From contig CAIRNL010000088.1 in the NCBI GenBank assembly GCA_903879975.1, forward strand, positions 1 to 24,808: a DNA stretch of 24,808 nucleotides. The letters are read 5' to 3'. The position numbers and the translations under genes are program-made. The notes under the pieces were generated by a model. That model saw nothing but the letters and a program-made list of their open reading frames with translations, had not been told where the DNA came from and ran no database searches. Source of the DNA: an uncultured Chloroflexota bacterium (GTDB lineage Bacteria; Chloroflexota; Anaerolineae; Caldilineales; Caldilineaceae). This document shows positions 1-7,573 of this stretch, piece after piece (within the stretch, counting starts at the first letter, position 1; the number at the start of each line of letters is the position of its first letter).

Positions 1-486
1 GCCCCCGCTGCCTCCCCCGTCATCGCTGCGCCAGCGTCCGTGATCGCCAGTGCCGGAAGCGCGGTCGAAGCCCCTGTCTATTTCCAGACGAACGGCAGCC
101 GGGTGAGTGCAGCGGCGTTCTCCGTGAACATCGATGCGACACAGCTGCAGTTGGACCCAACCGATGCCGACCAGGATGGGGTGCCCGATGCGGTCAGTCT
201 CCATGTACCGGCTGGGATGTTCAAAATGGTGCAGTACGACGCCGCCCAGGGCCAGATCCAAATCATGCTCTCTGGTGTCGTCCTACCCATGCCGCTGCTG
301 GCCGACGGCCAGATCGCCAGCATTCAACTGACCGGTAGTGCTCAGGCCAGCGGGACATCGACTCCGTTGACGCTGACCGATGTCTCGCTGGGTGACGCAG
401 AAGGCAACACAGTACCGGCTGAGGTGCAAACGTTGCCCGGCAGCGCGCCAACGCCCAGTCTGTTCCTGCCGCTCATCCGACAGTAG
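1..486 (+). CDS. Secreted cohesin-like domain protein, C-terminal part (5' end outside window)
   Basis: The frame is open from the first base, so this is the C-terminal part of a longer protein; no start can be assigned. What is visible is one beta-rich domain of about 125 residues resembling the cohesin fold (alternating hydrophobic strands, a VSAAAFSVNID strand followed by a DPTDADQDGVPD loop). That loop has the spacing of a thrombospondin type 3/dockerin-like calcium site. The chain ends PSLFLPLIRQ, close to the end of the next gene's product (MRLYLPHIAR). The two proteins align along the domain, so they look like tandem paralogues. In this fold such domains usually mediate protein-protein or surface adhesion outside the cell, but the partner is unknown. 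Domain call is from pattern resemblance; a generic secreted beta-sandwich cannot be excluded. Confidence 0.7.
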   Translation, partial: APAASPVIAAPASVIASAGSAVEAPVYFQTNGSRVSAAAFSVNIDATQLQLDPTDADQDGVPDAVSLHVPAGMFKMVQYDAAQGQIQIMLSGVVLPMPLLADGQIASIQLTGSAQASGTSTPLTLTDVSLGDAEGNTVPAEVQTLPGSAPTPSLFLPLIRQ

Positions 487-524
487 CACAAGCCACAGCA
501 TGAGCGCAGGTAGATAGTCACTGC

Positions 525-570
525 GGGTTCACAGACCAGGTTTCTCTGGAGAAACCTGGTCTGTGAACCC
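525..570. repeat. Perfect 22-bp inverted repeat with 2-base loop
   Basis: Left arm 525-546 and right arm 549-570 are exact reverse complements around the two bases TG. The arms contain CAGGTTTCTC and GAGAAACCTG. It lies 39 bases after the stop of the upstream gene. No T-tract follows on the plus strand, so it is not a typical intrinsic terminator; a dispersed palindromic element or an RNA 3'-end stabiliser fits better. Confidence 0.85.
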
Positions 571-630
571 AGAGAATCGCCCTAGTACACAGAGACCGAA
601 GTCAATCGGTAGTGATGGAGCAGCGCAGCA

Positions 631-659
631 TGTAGAGCGATTTGCCAAATCGCTCCACA
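631..659. repeat. Palindromic hairpin, 13-position stem with one mismatch
   Basis: GAGCGATTT (635-643) pairs exactly with AAATCGCTC (647-655) around a GCC loop. The stem extends outward with TGT (631-633) to ACA (657-659) after one A/C mismatch. It lies 60 bases after the 22-bp palindrome in the same spacer and is not followed by a T-tract. Confidence 0.75.
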
Positions 660-829
660 AAACCGCCAGCCTACTTGCGCCCATCTGTCCTAGGTGAACG
701 CCGCACTGCACTCTGGAGCAAACGCGGCACCTGGCAACCAATGAAGGCCGCGTTGCGCCGTACAATCGCTGTCGACGTACCGCGCGTACCGCCCTCCGAA
801 GCGTTCGATTTTCATGAGGTTTCCCGGAT

Positions 830-1858
830 ATGATGAATCTCAAAATACAAACTGCGATTGTCTCCATGTACCGGCTGCTGATCTTTGCGGCCCTGGCAGG
901 CGGGATCATCCTGCTGGCGGAAGTCGACCGCGTATTCCAATCTCCGCAAAGAAGCCCAGGGACTGTGCCGAGCCTGGAAATACCGACACAGATAGCGGTC
1001 GACAGCCAGGGGTTGGCAGCTGTACCAGTTCAGTTTGCCGCCAGTGGCACATCGGTTGCCGCCGCGCTCTTCTCGATTGACTACGACGAGCAATGTCTCC
1101 TCTTCGACCCGATTGACACCAATCTCGATGGAACGCCAGACAACCTGCTCTTCAATGTGCCCAGCCAATTCACCGTCTCCACTTTCTTCGATACACTCAA
1201 TACGAGCGGCGAACTGCAAGTCGTGATCGTGGACTATTCCCCGCCCTATTCAGTGTTTCCCGACCAGACACTGTTGACCATCCGGCTTGCAGCGCGCTGC
1301 ACCCCTGCGCAGGGCGAAACGATCACGGCCAGGGTGGGATTTGGCAACGCCCCCCTCCCAAGCCTCAGCTCCCCAAGCGGCAGTTCGGTGAAAGCTACGT
1401 TTGTCGATGGATCCGTGAGCATCGGCGACAACCTCTCCCTCCCTACCTTGGCACCGACGGCAACCTCTACGCCAAACCCGGCCGCAACACAGACACCGGT
1501 GCCGACAGCAACAGCCCCCAACGGTACGATTCCACCCACGCCCGACTCTAGCGATGCAGACGTAGATGGCCTTCTCAGCAGAGAAGAAGGAGCCAGCGAC
1601 TGGGACGGCGACGGCATCTCGAATGATTTTGATGCCGACGATGATAACGACGGCATTCCCACCTTACTGGAAGGGCGCGGCGACGTAGATGGCGGCGGGG
1701 TCCCCAACTTCCTTGACCTCGATTCCAACGGCAATGGCATCTCGGATCGTACTGAGGCCGGCGAAAATCCGCTGCGCCCCGTGGATCGAGACGGGAATGG
1801 GATATTTGACTTTCTGGATGTACCTATGCGCCTCTATCTGCCCCATATTGCGCGCTGA
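830..1858 (+). CDS. Secreted cohesin-like protein with C-terminal thrombospondin type 3-like calcium repeats
   Basis: The protein has 342 residues. An N-terminal hydrophobic stretch (MYRLLIFAALAGGIILLAEV, about residues 11-30) looks like a signal peptide or anchor. A cohesin-like beta domain follows (about 45-205), with an internal calcium-type loop, DPIDTNLDGTPD, aligned to the same loop in the preceding gene's product. Next is a Thr/Pro-rich linker (about 207-240), then an Asp-rich region (about 240-330) with repeated DxDxDGxxD-type motifs such as DWDGDGISNDFDADDDNDG, typical of thrombospondin type 3 repeats. It ends MRLYLPHIAR. The start at 830 is preceded by GAGG (816-819) 10 bases upstream; ATG 833 is an alternative. 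A surface or extracellular calcium-stiffened adhesion protein is the likely role; the ligand is unknown. Confidence 0.8.
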   Translation: MMNLKIQTAIVSMYRLLIFAALAGGIILLAEVDRVFQSPQRSPGTVPSLEIPTQIAVDSQGLAAVPVQFAASGTSVAAALFSIDYDEQCLLFDPIDTNLDGTPDNLLFNVPSQFTVSTFFDTLNTSGELQVVIVDYSPPYSVFPDQTLLTIRLAARCTPAQGETITARVGFGNAPLPSLSSPSGSSVKATFVDGSVSIGDNLSLPTLAPTATSTPNPAATQTPVPTATAPNGTIPPTPDSSDADVDGLLSREEGASDWDGDGISNDFDADDDNDGIPTLLEGRGDVDGGGVPNFLDLDSNGNGISDRTEAGENPLRPVDRDGNGIFDFLDVPMRLYLPHIAR

Positions 1859-1992
1859 CCCTATGCATCCTCTTCCATTCACCGGTGGGGGACCGGAAGT
1901 GCTGCCGGCTGTAGCCAGCGCCGTTCGACCTGCGGTGCGTCGCCCAGCCGATATCCTATTCGGTCCACGACTCTCGAATAGAAAGCTGAGAG

Positions 1993-3210
1993 ATGGCTGC
2001 ACACTTGTCACACCTTACCGTCCGCCGCAGGGCAGCATATCTGGGTTTCGATCTGTGTGCGGTGATTCCGATTGGCGAGGCGCCGCACGCCGATTTCTTT
2101 GACGCATGGATTGCGGCCGGGCGCGCCGGGGAAATGACCTACCTTGAGCGCAACCGCAACAGACGCCGGTTTCCGGCGTTGCTGGCCGAGCCGGGCACGC
2201 CACCGTTTGAGACCCTGGTCGTGCTCGGAGTCGACTATCACCAGTTCGACCTTCCCGTTGCGCTGCGTGACGACCCGAGCCGCGGCATTGTTGCGTCCTA
2301 TGCCTGGGGCAACGATTACCACGAAATCATCCGCCCGCTGCTCTACGATCTGGACGCAACGATCCGTCACCTGAGCGGGCGCACGACGCACGGCAAGTGC
2401 CTGGTCGATACGGGGCCGGTGCTGGAGCGCGACTGGGCGGCTGCGGCCGGGCTGGGCTTCACCGGCAAGAACTGCTGCACGATCCGACCCGGCGCAGGCA
2501 GCTGGCTCTTGCTCGCCGTGCTGCTGGTCCCAGAGCAGCTCGCCGATGAACGCATGGAGTGGGACACTGAAACAGCAGCGCAGCCGACATCTGTCCGCGG
2601 TACCTGTGGGCGGTGCGCGCGTTGTCTGGTCGCCTGCCCGACCGCTGCCTTTGCCGGCCCCTACGATCTGGACCCGCTCCGCTGTATCTCCTATTGGACG
2701 ATCGAGTCGCGCGGCATCGTCCCGCGCGCCCTGCGGCCCCATTTCGGCAATCGCATCTTCGGCTGCGACATTTGCCAGGAAGTCTGCCCCTACAATCGCC
2801 GGCGCCCCGAACGCGCCCCGCTCCTGGCGGGGCTACACGCTCATCAGTCCCGCATCGCCGCACCGTTGCTCGACGGCTTTCAGCCTGAAAACCCTTATTG
2901 GCTCGATCCCGTGGCATTCAGCGAGCACTTTGCGCGATCCCCTATCAAGCGAGCGCGACGGGCCGGTATGCTGCGCAACGTCTGCATTGCACTGGGCAAC
3001 TGGGCCTCGCGCCTGGCAATCGACGCCCTGCAACAGGCACTGGTCGACGAGGATCCACTGCCGCGCGCCCACGCGGCCTGGGCGTTGGGACGCATCCAGT
3101 CGACAACGCGTGCCGAGCAGATTCGCCCCATATTGGAGCGCGCGCTCGGCGTCGAAGCAGACGAACGCGTTGGCGACGAGATGCGACTCGCGTTGCGTGG
3201 CGAGACATGA
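1993..3210 (+). CDS. queG: tRNA epoxyqueuosine(34) reductase QueG
   Basis: This cytosolic cobalamin- and iron-sulfur-dependent enzyme performs the last step of queuosine synthesis, reducing epoxyqueuosine to queuosine at the wobble base of tRNAs with GUN anticodons. The 405-residue product carries the family's landmarks: the KCLVDTGPVLER segment with the proposed catalytic Asp (about residue 139), a first 4Fe-4S motif CGRCARCLVACP (Cys205, 208, 211, 215), and a second set with Cys231 (CISYWTIESRG) and CDICQEVCPYN (Cys258, 261, 265). The C-terminal part (about 320-400) has a HEAT-like helical repeat (ALGNWAS, AHAAWALG), as in known QueG. ATG 1993 follows a weak GAGAG. It is slightly longer than usual (about 350-380). 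No other queuosine gene is visible nearby. Confidence 0.95.
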   Translation: MAAHLSHLTVRRRAAYLGFDLCAVIPIGEAPHADFFDAWIAAGRAGEMTYLERNRNRRRFPALLAEPGTPPFETLVVLGVDYHQFDLPVALRDDPSRGIVASYAWGNDYHEIIRPLLYDLDATIRHLSGRTTHGKCLVDTGPVLERDWAAAAGLGFTGKNCCTIRPGAGSWLLLAVLLVPEQLADERMEWDTETAAQPTSVRGTCGRCARCLVACPTAAFAGPYDLDPLRCISYWTIESRGIVPRALRPHFGNRIFGCDICQEVCPYNRRRPERAPLLAGLHAHQSRIAAPLLDGFQPENPYWLDPVAFSEHFARSPIKRARRAGMLRNVCIALGNWASRLAIDALQQALVDEDPLPRAHAAWALGRIQSTTRAEQIRPILERALGVEADERVGDEMRLALRGET

Positions 3211-3402
3211 CCCTGTCTAGGCCGGGTTCGCCACACGATCGGCGGATCGGCGTAGTTGTCCCCCGCAACTTCTTGCCGGAAAATACGTATTGGTTTGTGG
3301 CAATAAATTCTGATCGATACATGCCGCCTTTGAGAACTCAAGCAGGGTGTCGGCGGCGTGAGGCACAGCGACCCAATTTCGACGAAGAGGAGGAGACTGA
3401 CC

Positions 3403-4170
3403 ATGGATTTCGTCAAAGCGTTGACGTTCATGACCGAAGACCCGCGCTGGAAGGAAAAGCTGGCGATCGGGACAGGCATGGCTCTGCTCGCCCCGCTGAT
3501 CATCCCAGCCATCATCCTGATAGGCTATTGCGTTCGTTTGCTGCAGAACATGCGTGCAGGGGAGCAGTTCCCGTTGCCGGAATGGGAAGACTGGAGTGGC
3601 GATCTCGTGCGCGGCTTCAAGCTCTTCGTGGTGACCCTGATCTGGCTGCTCCCTGTCTTCCTGGTGACGCTGCCCGCCGCTGTTGGTGGCGCCATGGCCA
3701 ACTCAGACAGCGGCATCATCGAGACGCTGGGCATCATCATCTTGGTCGGCATCATGTGCATGGGCTTCCTCTATGCGCTCTTCGTGATGTTGATGACGCC
3801 CGGCTTCACCATCTGGTATGCCCGCGACGAGAAAATTCGCAGCGGTTTACAGTTGACTGCGATCTTCGAGTGGACACGGCATCATGTGAGCGAGGTGCTG
3901 CTCTACACAATTGCCTACCTTGTTGCCAGTTTCATCGTCACGATGGTAGCCGGTACGATTGGCGTACTGCTCTGCGGCGTGGGGTTGATCGTGACGGTAC
4001 CACTGAGCACGCTGGTCATCTACCTGTACCAGTACAACCTGCTCGGCCAGATTGCCTATCAGGAGCGCACAGGCGAGCGCTACTACAGCCTGCCGGCGCC
4101 ACTTCCAGTTGTGCCGCCTGCCCCACCGGCCGCACCGGCTGACAGCGACACACAGCCACCGCAGGCGTAG
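3403..4170 (+). CDS. DUF4013 family integral membrane protein
   Basis: The protein has 255 residues. The start at 3403 is set by a textbook AGGAGG at 3388-3393, nine bases upstream; in-frame codons further 5' have no such site. The product has four to five hydrophobic segments (about residues 24-48, 71-95, 105-135 and 160-205, the last probably two helices), with a charged region EWEDWSGDLVRGFKLF between the first two. This pattern, with the phrase PLPEWEDW, matches DUF4013 proteins common in Chloroflexota and archaea. The C-terminal 25 residues are Pro/Ala-rich and probably disordered. The function is unknown. It lies about 190 bases after queG and is followed by a strong hairpin terminator (4304-4335). 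Confidence 0.8.
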   Translation: MDFVKALTFMTEDPRWKEKLAIGTGMALLAPLIIPAIILIGYCVRLLQNMRAGEQFPLPEWEDWSGDLVRGFKLFVVTLIWLLPVFLVTLPAAVGGAMANSDSGIIETLGIIILVGIMCMGFLYALFVMLMTPGFTIWYARDEKIRSGLQLTAIFEWTRHHVSEVLLYTIAYLVASFIVTMVAGTIGVLLCGVGLIVTVPLSTLVIYLYQYNLLGQIAYQERTGERYYSLPAPLPVVPPAPPAAPADSDTQPPQA

Positions 4171-4538
4171 CGAGCGAATCGAATGTACCGTCCCCCTTTC
4201 GCTGAAGCAACTGTGGTTCTTGTGCAGTTCATAGGGTTGACAAGGTAGAAAACTGCTTGAGGCCGGGTCAACCCCATGAGATTCCGAAGGTACGCAACCA
4301 TGAACGCAGCGTCTTGGGACGCTGCGTGTTCTTTTGCGATGCCAGGCGACATCGGACGGCAGCAGTGCCAGGAGCGGTGCGCGATCACGGAGGCCAACCA
4401 GAAGGTTTGTATGGACGAGGATCTCACAGCTAGAGCCGTGGCTTCCACAAGGGGGGTGACAGACGTTGCGCAATGCAGCGAATAGCGAAATCACCGCTTA
4501 CCCGTTTGAGAACCCTTGTGAAGCCATGGAGAACAAAA
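4171..4538. other. Intergenic region with stem (4234-4274) and terminator, possible structured leader
   Basis: This 368-base gap lies between the DUF4013 gene and the aminotransferase gene. An 8-bp stem joins GGGTTGAC (4234-4241) to GTCAACCC (4267-4274) around a 25-base loop. Thirty bases later an intrinsic terminator begins (4304-4335). About 200 bases then lead to the next start. A short frame at 4276-4485 runs through the terminator stem and has no Shine-Dalgarno site, so it is not called. No known riboswitch class was recognised. Confidence 0.6.
4304..4335 (+). terminator. Rho-independent terminator
   Basis: ACGCAGCGTC (4304-4313) pairs perfectly with GACGCTGCGT (4318-4327) around a TTGG tetraloop and is followed by GTTCTTTT. 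It can end transcription of the DUF4013 gene, or act as the switch of a leader ahead of the aminotransferase gene. Confidence 0.8.
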
Positions 4539-5885
4539 ATGCGTCTCAACCAGACCAAGTCACAACAACTGTTCCGTAAAGCCAAGCAGTACATCCCCTA
4601 CGGTGTCAACTCAAATTTTCGCTACTGGGGTGAGGAAGGGACGCCCATCATGGCGCGCGGCGCCGGCGCCTATGTGTGGGATGCCGACGACAATCGCTTC
4701 GTCGACTATCGTCTCGGTTTCGGCCCGGTCATTCTGGGCCATGCTCACCCCATCGTCACGCAGCGCGTGGCGGAAGCAATCCAGAATGGCGTGCTCTTTG
4801 CCGCCACGACGCCAATTGAGATCGAACTGGCCGAACGTTTTACGCGCATGACGGGCATGGACAAGGTGCGCCTGTCCAACACGGGCAGCGAGGCCAACAT
4901 GCATGCGCTGCGCATTGCGCGCGCCTACACCGGCCGCGAGAAATTCATCAAGTTCGAAGGCAACTATCATGGCAACTTCGACTACGTCATGTTCAGCGGG
5001 CCGACGGCCAACGCCAAATTACTTGGGTCGCGCGGCCGCCCGCATCGCCTGAGCGCCACCGAGGGGATGCCGGCCGCCATCCGCAACTACATGATCTCGC
5101 TGCCGTACAACGACAGCGAGATGCTCGAACGCGCCCTGATCCAGCACAGCAGCGAAGTGGCCGCCGTGGTGTTGGAGCCGATCATGGGCAACGTAGCCTG
5201 CATTCTGCCTGACCCAGCCTGGCTGCACCGTGTGCGCGCACGGTGCGACGAATTGGGCATCGTCCTGATCTTCGACGAGGTCAAGACCGGCTTTCGCCTG
5301 GCCAACGGGGGCGCACAGGAGTATTTCGGAATCAGGGCAGACCTGGCAGCCTACGCCAAAGCGATGGGCAACGGCTTTCCCATCTCTGCCGTAGCTGGCC
5401 GCGCCGAGATCATGGCAGTCGTCGAGCCGGGACGTGTTGCGCACGGCGGCACCTACTGCGGCAATGTGGTCGCTGCCACTGCCGCCGCTACCACGCTGGA
5501 GATCATCGAGACGCAGCCGGTGATCGACACGATTTTTGCCAACGGTCGCCGCCTCATGACAGGCATCGGTGAGATCCTGGGCCGGCGCGGCGTGCCGCAT
5601 GTCGTGACGGGCGTGCCCTCTATGTTCAGCGTGCTCCTGGGCAAAGAGGAGGCGCCCACCGACTATCGCAGCTACAGCGAATTTGATGCTGAGCTTTTCG
5701 GCCTGCTTGGCGGCGAGTTGATCCGCCAGGGCGTTCTGGTAGACGATGATCCGCGCGAGCCCTGGTTCATGTCCTACAGCCACGATGCCGCCGTGATCGA
5801 CGAGACGCTCAATCGGGTCGAAGATGCCGTCAACGCTGTCTTCGGCCGTGCTGGGCACCCGCAGGCAGTGCAACGGGCCGCCTGA
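4539..5885 (+). CDS. Class III PLP-dependent aminotransferase, glutamate-1-semialdehyde aminomutase-like
   Basis: The protein has 448 residues. ATG 4539 is chosen because GGAG (4528-4531) sits seven bases upstream and the homologous region starts there. Fold-type I class III landmarks are present: NTGSEAN (114-120, phosphate binding), GNYHGNFD (141-148), FDEVKTGFR (245-253, the Asp that holds the PLP nitrogen) and AYAKAMGNGFP with Lys274 as the expected Schiff-base lysine. The overall pattern resembles HemL, but the lysine region reads YAKAMGNGFP rather than the GKIIGGGFPVGA form typical of true HemL, and no tetrapyrrole genes are nearby. A catabolic or biosynthetic transaminase acting on an amino or keto acid is likelier than haem synthesis. 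The substrate is not readable from sequence. Confidence 0.88.
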   Translation: MRLNQTKSQQLFRKAKQYIPYGVNSNFRYWGEEGTPIMARGAGAYVWDADDNRFVDYRLGFGPVILGHAHPIVTQRVAEAIQNGVLFAATTPIEIELAERFTRMTGMDKVRLSNTGSEANMHALRIARAYTGREKFIKFEGNYHGNFDYVMFSGPTANAKLLGSRGRPHRLSATEGMPAAIRNYMISLPYNDSEMLERALIQHSSEVAAVVLEPIMGNVACILPDPAWLHRVRARCDELGIVLIFDEVKTGFRLANGGAQEYFGIRADLAAYAKAMGNGFPISAVAGRAEIMAVVEPGRVAHGGTYCGNVVAATAAATTLEIIETQPVIDTIFANGRRLMTGIGEILGRRGVPHVVTGVPSMFSVLLGKEEAPTDYRSYSEFDAELFGLLGGELIRQGVLVDDDPREPWFMSYSHDAAVIDETLNRVEDAVNAVFGRAGHPQAVQRAA

Positions 5886-6408
5886 TGGGGCTGGGAGGGA
5901 GGAATCGATGCAGGCCATACGGTCTTTCTCTTTGCAGCGCGCTGGGGCCGGGCGATCTGCTGGTGGGCGGCGGGGTTCTTTCCTCCACCCATCGGGCGCG
6001 CTCTGCAACAATTGTCGCAGATTCACCCACATTCTCTCGTCGCTTTGACGCGGCATCGGCCATGCTCCCTATGTCATTTTGCGCATAGGATTCTAGTCGC
6101 CTAGCGATTGTCATCCCGATTGCACCTTCCTATACTAGTAGTGGGACTATCTGTATAGCTGGTTCGTGCGAAGTGCGTGGCGTCAAGAGGATGTCCAGTC
6201 GCGGGACACGGGCGGGCACAGACAATCGATACGCCGTTCCGATCTTGCTGTTCGGGTTCGCTGGTGACCCACCTTTATTTGATGGTTCATTCATACGCCG
6301 AGGGTCTCAGCACGCCTCGTGCGTACATCGAACGACGACAAAGGGGTCATGAATGAGCTAGTAGCCAGCAGAGAACTCATCCTGTGTTCATCTGAACGGA
6401 GCGGAGTC
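5886..6408. other. Intergenic region with promoter, no convincing gene
   Basis: This is a 523-base gap. The first part holds a 46-codon frame (5908-6048) behind GGGAGGG, but its product is low-complexity Arg/Ser/Gly and it is not called. A good sigma70 promoter lies at 6108-6136. From there to the receiver gene about 265 bases could be a long untranslated leader; no clear stem or second gene was seen in it. Confidence 0.6.
6108..6136 (+). promoter_or_regulatory. Sigma70-type promoter upstream of the receiver gene
   Basis: TTGTCA (6108-6113) and TATACT (6131-6136) are separated by 17 bases, each box matching consensus at five of six positions. Transcription would start near 6143, leaving a leader of about 265 bases before the receiver gene. 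Confidence 0.6.
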
Positions 6409-6843
6409 ATGATTCGGGTGCTGGTCGTAGAAGAGTACGAGGGAATGAGGCAAGGGCTGTATGAACTGTTGACAGACCTGCCGGAAGTAGAGGCAGTCGA
6501 CATTGCAGGGGATATGGTGGAGGCGTCTCGCCTGCTCTGCCGGACTCGGTATGATGTTGTCGTGCTTGGGCTGGAGGATGCCGAGCACAGTGGGTTAGGG
6601 GTGATCAATGCATTTCGCAAGATCAGCCCGCTCACCTCGGTGCTCCTGCTGGGTCTGAGCATCGATACCCGTCTGGCCATGTGGCCAATTCGCTTTGGCG
6701 TCATGGGGTACATCCGCAAGGAATCGCTTGCGGAAGAGTTGCCGCTCGCCGTACGGGCAGCCATGTCTGGCACGCCGTACGTGTCGCGGTTCTATCACAA
6801 TACCACGGCCCCAGGCTGGCTGCTCCCTTTAGCCATTGCCTAG
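6409..6843 (+). CDS. Stand-alone degenerate receiver (REC-like) domain protein
   Basis: The protein has 144 residues; ATG 6409 has GGAG closely upstream and begins the recognisable MIRVLVVEEYEGMRQGL strand-helix of a NarL-type response regulator receiver. The domain is complete up to GYIRKESLAEELPLAVRAAMSG, retaining the conserved Lys, but key residues are changed. The acidic pocket reads EE instead of DD. The segment that normally carries the phosphoacceptor Asp reads DVVVLGLEDAEHSG, with Gly in its place. The Thr/Ser switch site reads LLLGLS. No LuxR-type DNA-binding domain follows. The protein is therefore probably not phosphorylated in the usual way and may act by protein contact, or be a decaying regulator. 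No histidine kinase is adjacent. A strong terminator follows at 6883-6918. Confidence 0.82.
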   Translation: MIRVLVVEEYEGMRQGLYELLTDLPEVEAVDIAGDMVEASRLLCRTRYDVVVLGLEDAEHSGLGVINAFRKISPLTSVLLLGLSIDTRLAMWPIRFGVMGYIRKESLAEELPLAVRAAMSGTPYVSRFYHNTTAPGWLLPLAIA

Positions 6844-6882
6844 AGGCTGAGTGCTGGTGGCGGCGTCGAACAGTCCCATCGA

Positions 6883-6918
6883 CAGCGTGCGGCTCGGTGA
6901 GCCGCACGCTGAGTTTTT
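6883..6918 (+). terminator. Rho-independent terminator
   Basis: A perfect 12-bp GC-rich stem (6883-6894 with 6900-6911) with loop CGGTG is followed by AG and TTTTT (6914-6918). It ends the receiver gene transcript and lies between it and the convergent sulfite-oxidase-like gene. Confidence 0.9.
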
Positions 6919-6940
6919 GGGGAGCCGACACCGCCGCGGG

Positions 6941-7573
6941 TTACCAGCCAAAGCGTTCCTCGCGCCATGGATCGCCCTCCATGTGGTAGCCGGCACGCTC
7001 CCAGAAGCCCGGCCGATCCCCTGCCATGAACTCGAAGCCGCGCACCCATTTTGCGCTCTTCCAGAAGTACTTCTTCGGCACCAGAAGCCGAAGCGGATAG
7101 CCATGGTCCGGTTCTAGAGGCATTCCTTCATAGGCATAGGCCAGCATCGTATCGTCGTCGTCCAACACATCGAGGGCGATATTGGTCGTGTAGTTTTGCT
7201 CGCAATGGACCATGACGTGGGTTGCAGCCGGTTGAATCTCAAAATGTGTCACAAAGTGCCGCCATGGGATGCCCGTCCACGTGGTGTCGAGCTTGCTCCA
7301 TCGGGTGACACAGTGGATATCCACCGTCTCCGTCTTCTGCTGTAGCGCCATCAGTTCATCCCATGTGAAGGTGCGCTCGTCTTTGACGAGGCCAAAAACA
7401 CGCAGCGTCCAGTCCTTCAGATTGGTGTAGTGAGGTGTTGTCCCGTAATGCAGCACGGGAAACCGTTCGGTCAAAAACTGGCCTGACGGCACGCGGTCGT
7501 CCTGATTGGCTTCCGGCACATTCTTGACACGCTTCAGGCGCTCCACTTTGGCAAATGGGTTCTCAAATCGCAT
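6941..7573 (-). CDS. Sulfite oxidase-like molybdopterin-dependent oxidoreductase
   Basis: The protein has 210 residues. It begins at the ATG at 7573, the start of the MRFENPFAKVERLKR segment, behind GGAGGTGA; frame upstream of this is open but not protein-like. The sequence has the compact sulfite oxidase/MsrP molybdopterin fold: GQFLTERFPVLHYG (31-44), DWTLRVFGLV (54-63), VDIHCVTRWSKLDTTWTG with Cys88 as the expected molybdenum ligand, and a C-terminal HGYPLRLLVPKKYFWKSAKW segment. There is no signal peptide or Tat motif, so it is probably cytosolic, unlike periplasmic MsrP. The substrate is unknown. This enzyme type uses molybdopterin without an added nucleotide, so the MobA domain protein at 10210 need not serve it. 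Confidence 0.88.
   Translation of the reverse strand: MRFENPFAKVERLKRVKNVPEANQDDRVPSGQFLTERFPVLHYGTTPHYTNLKDWTLRVFGLVKDERTFTWDELMALQQKTETVDIHCVTRWSKLDTTWTGIPWRHFVTHFEIQPAATHVMVHCEQNYTTNIALDVLDDDDTMLAYAYEGMPLEPDHGYPLRLLVPKKYFWKSAKWVRGFEFMAGDRPGFWERAGYHMEGDPWREERFGW

Larger units (their letters stand above)
487..829. other. Intergenic spacer with two palindromic hairpins
   Basis: This 343-base stretch separates the two cohesin-like genes and shows no convincing reading frame. It contains a perfect 22-bp inverted repeat (525-570) and a second hairpin (631-659), each listed separately. The rest (660-829) shows no clear sigma70 promoter; a TACAAT hexamer at 761-766 lacks a matching -35 box. Confidence 0.7.

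Noticed and set aside
525..570. Intrinsic terminator for the first cohesin-like gene
   Set aside because: The stem is long and perfect but no T-tract follows on either strand, so it is listed as a repeat.
2898..4142. Plus-strand open frame of about 410 codons overlapping queG and the DUF4013 gene
   Set aside because: It overlaps two well-supported genes in another frame; the translation is low-complexity Arg/Ala-rich.
4276..4485. 69-codon frame between the DUF4013 and aminotransferase genes
   Set aside because: It runs through a perfect intrinsic terminator stem and lacks a ribosome site.
5908..6048. 46-codon frame behind GGGAGGG
   Set aside because: The product is Arg/Ser/Gly-rich with no recognisable feature; the ribosome site alone is not enough support.
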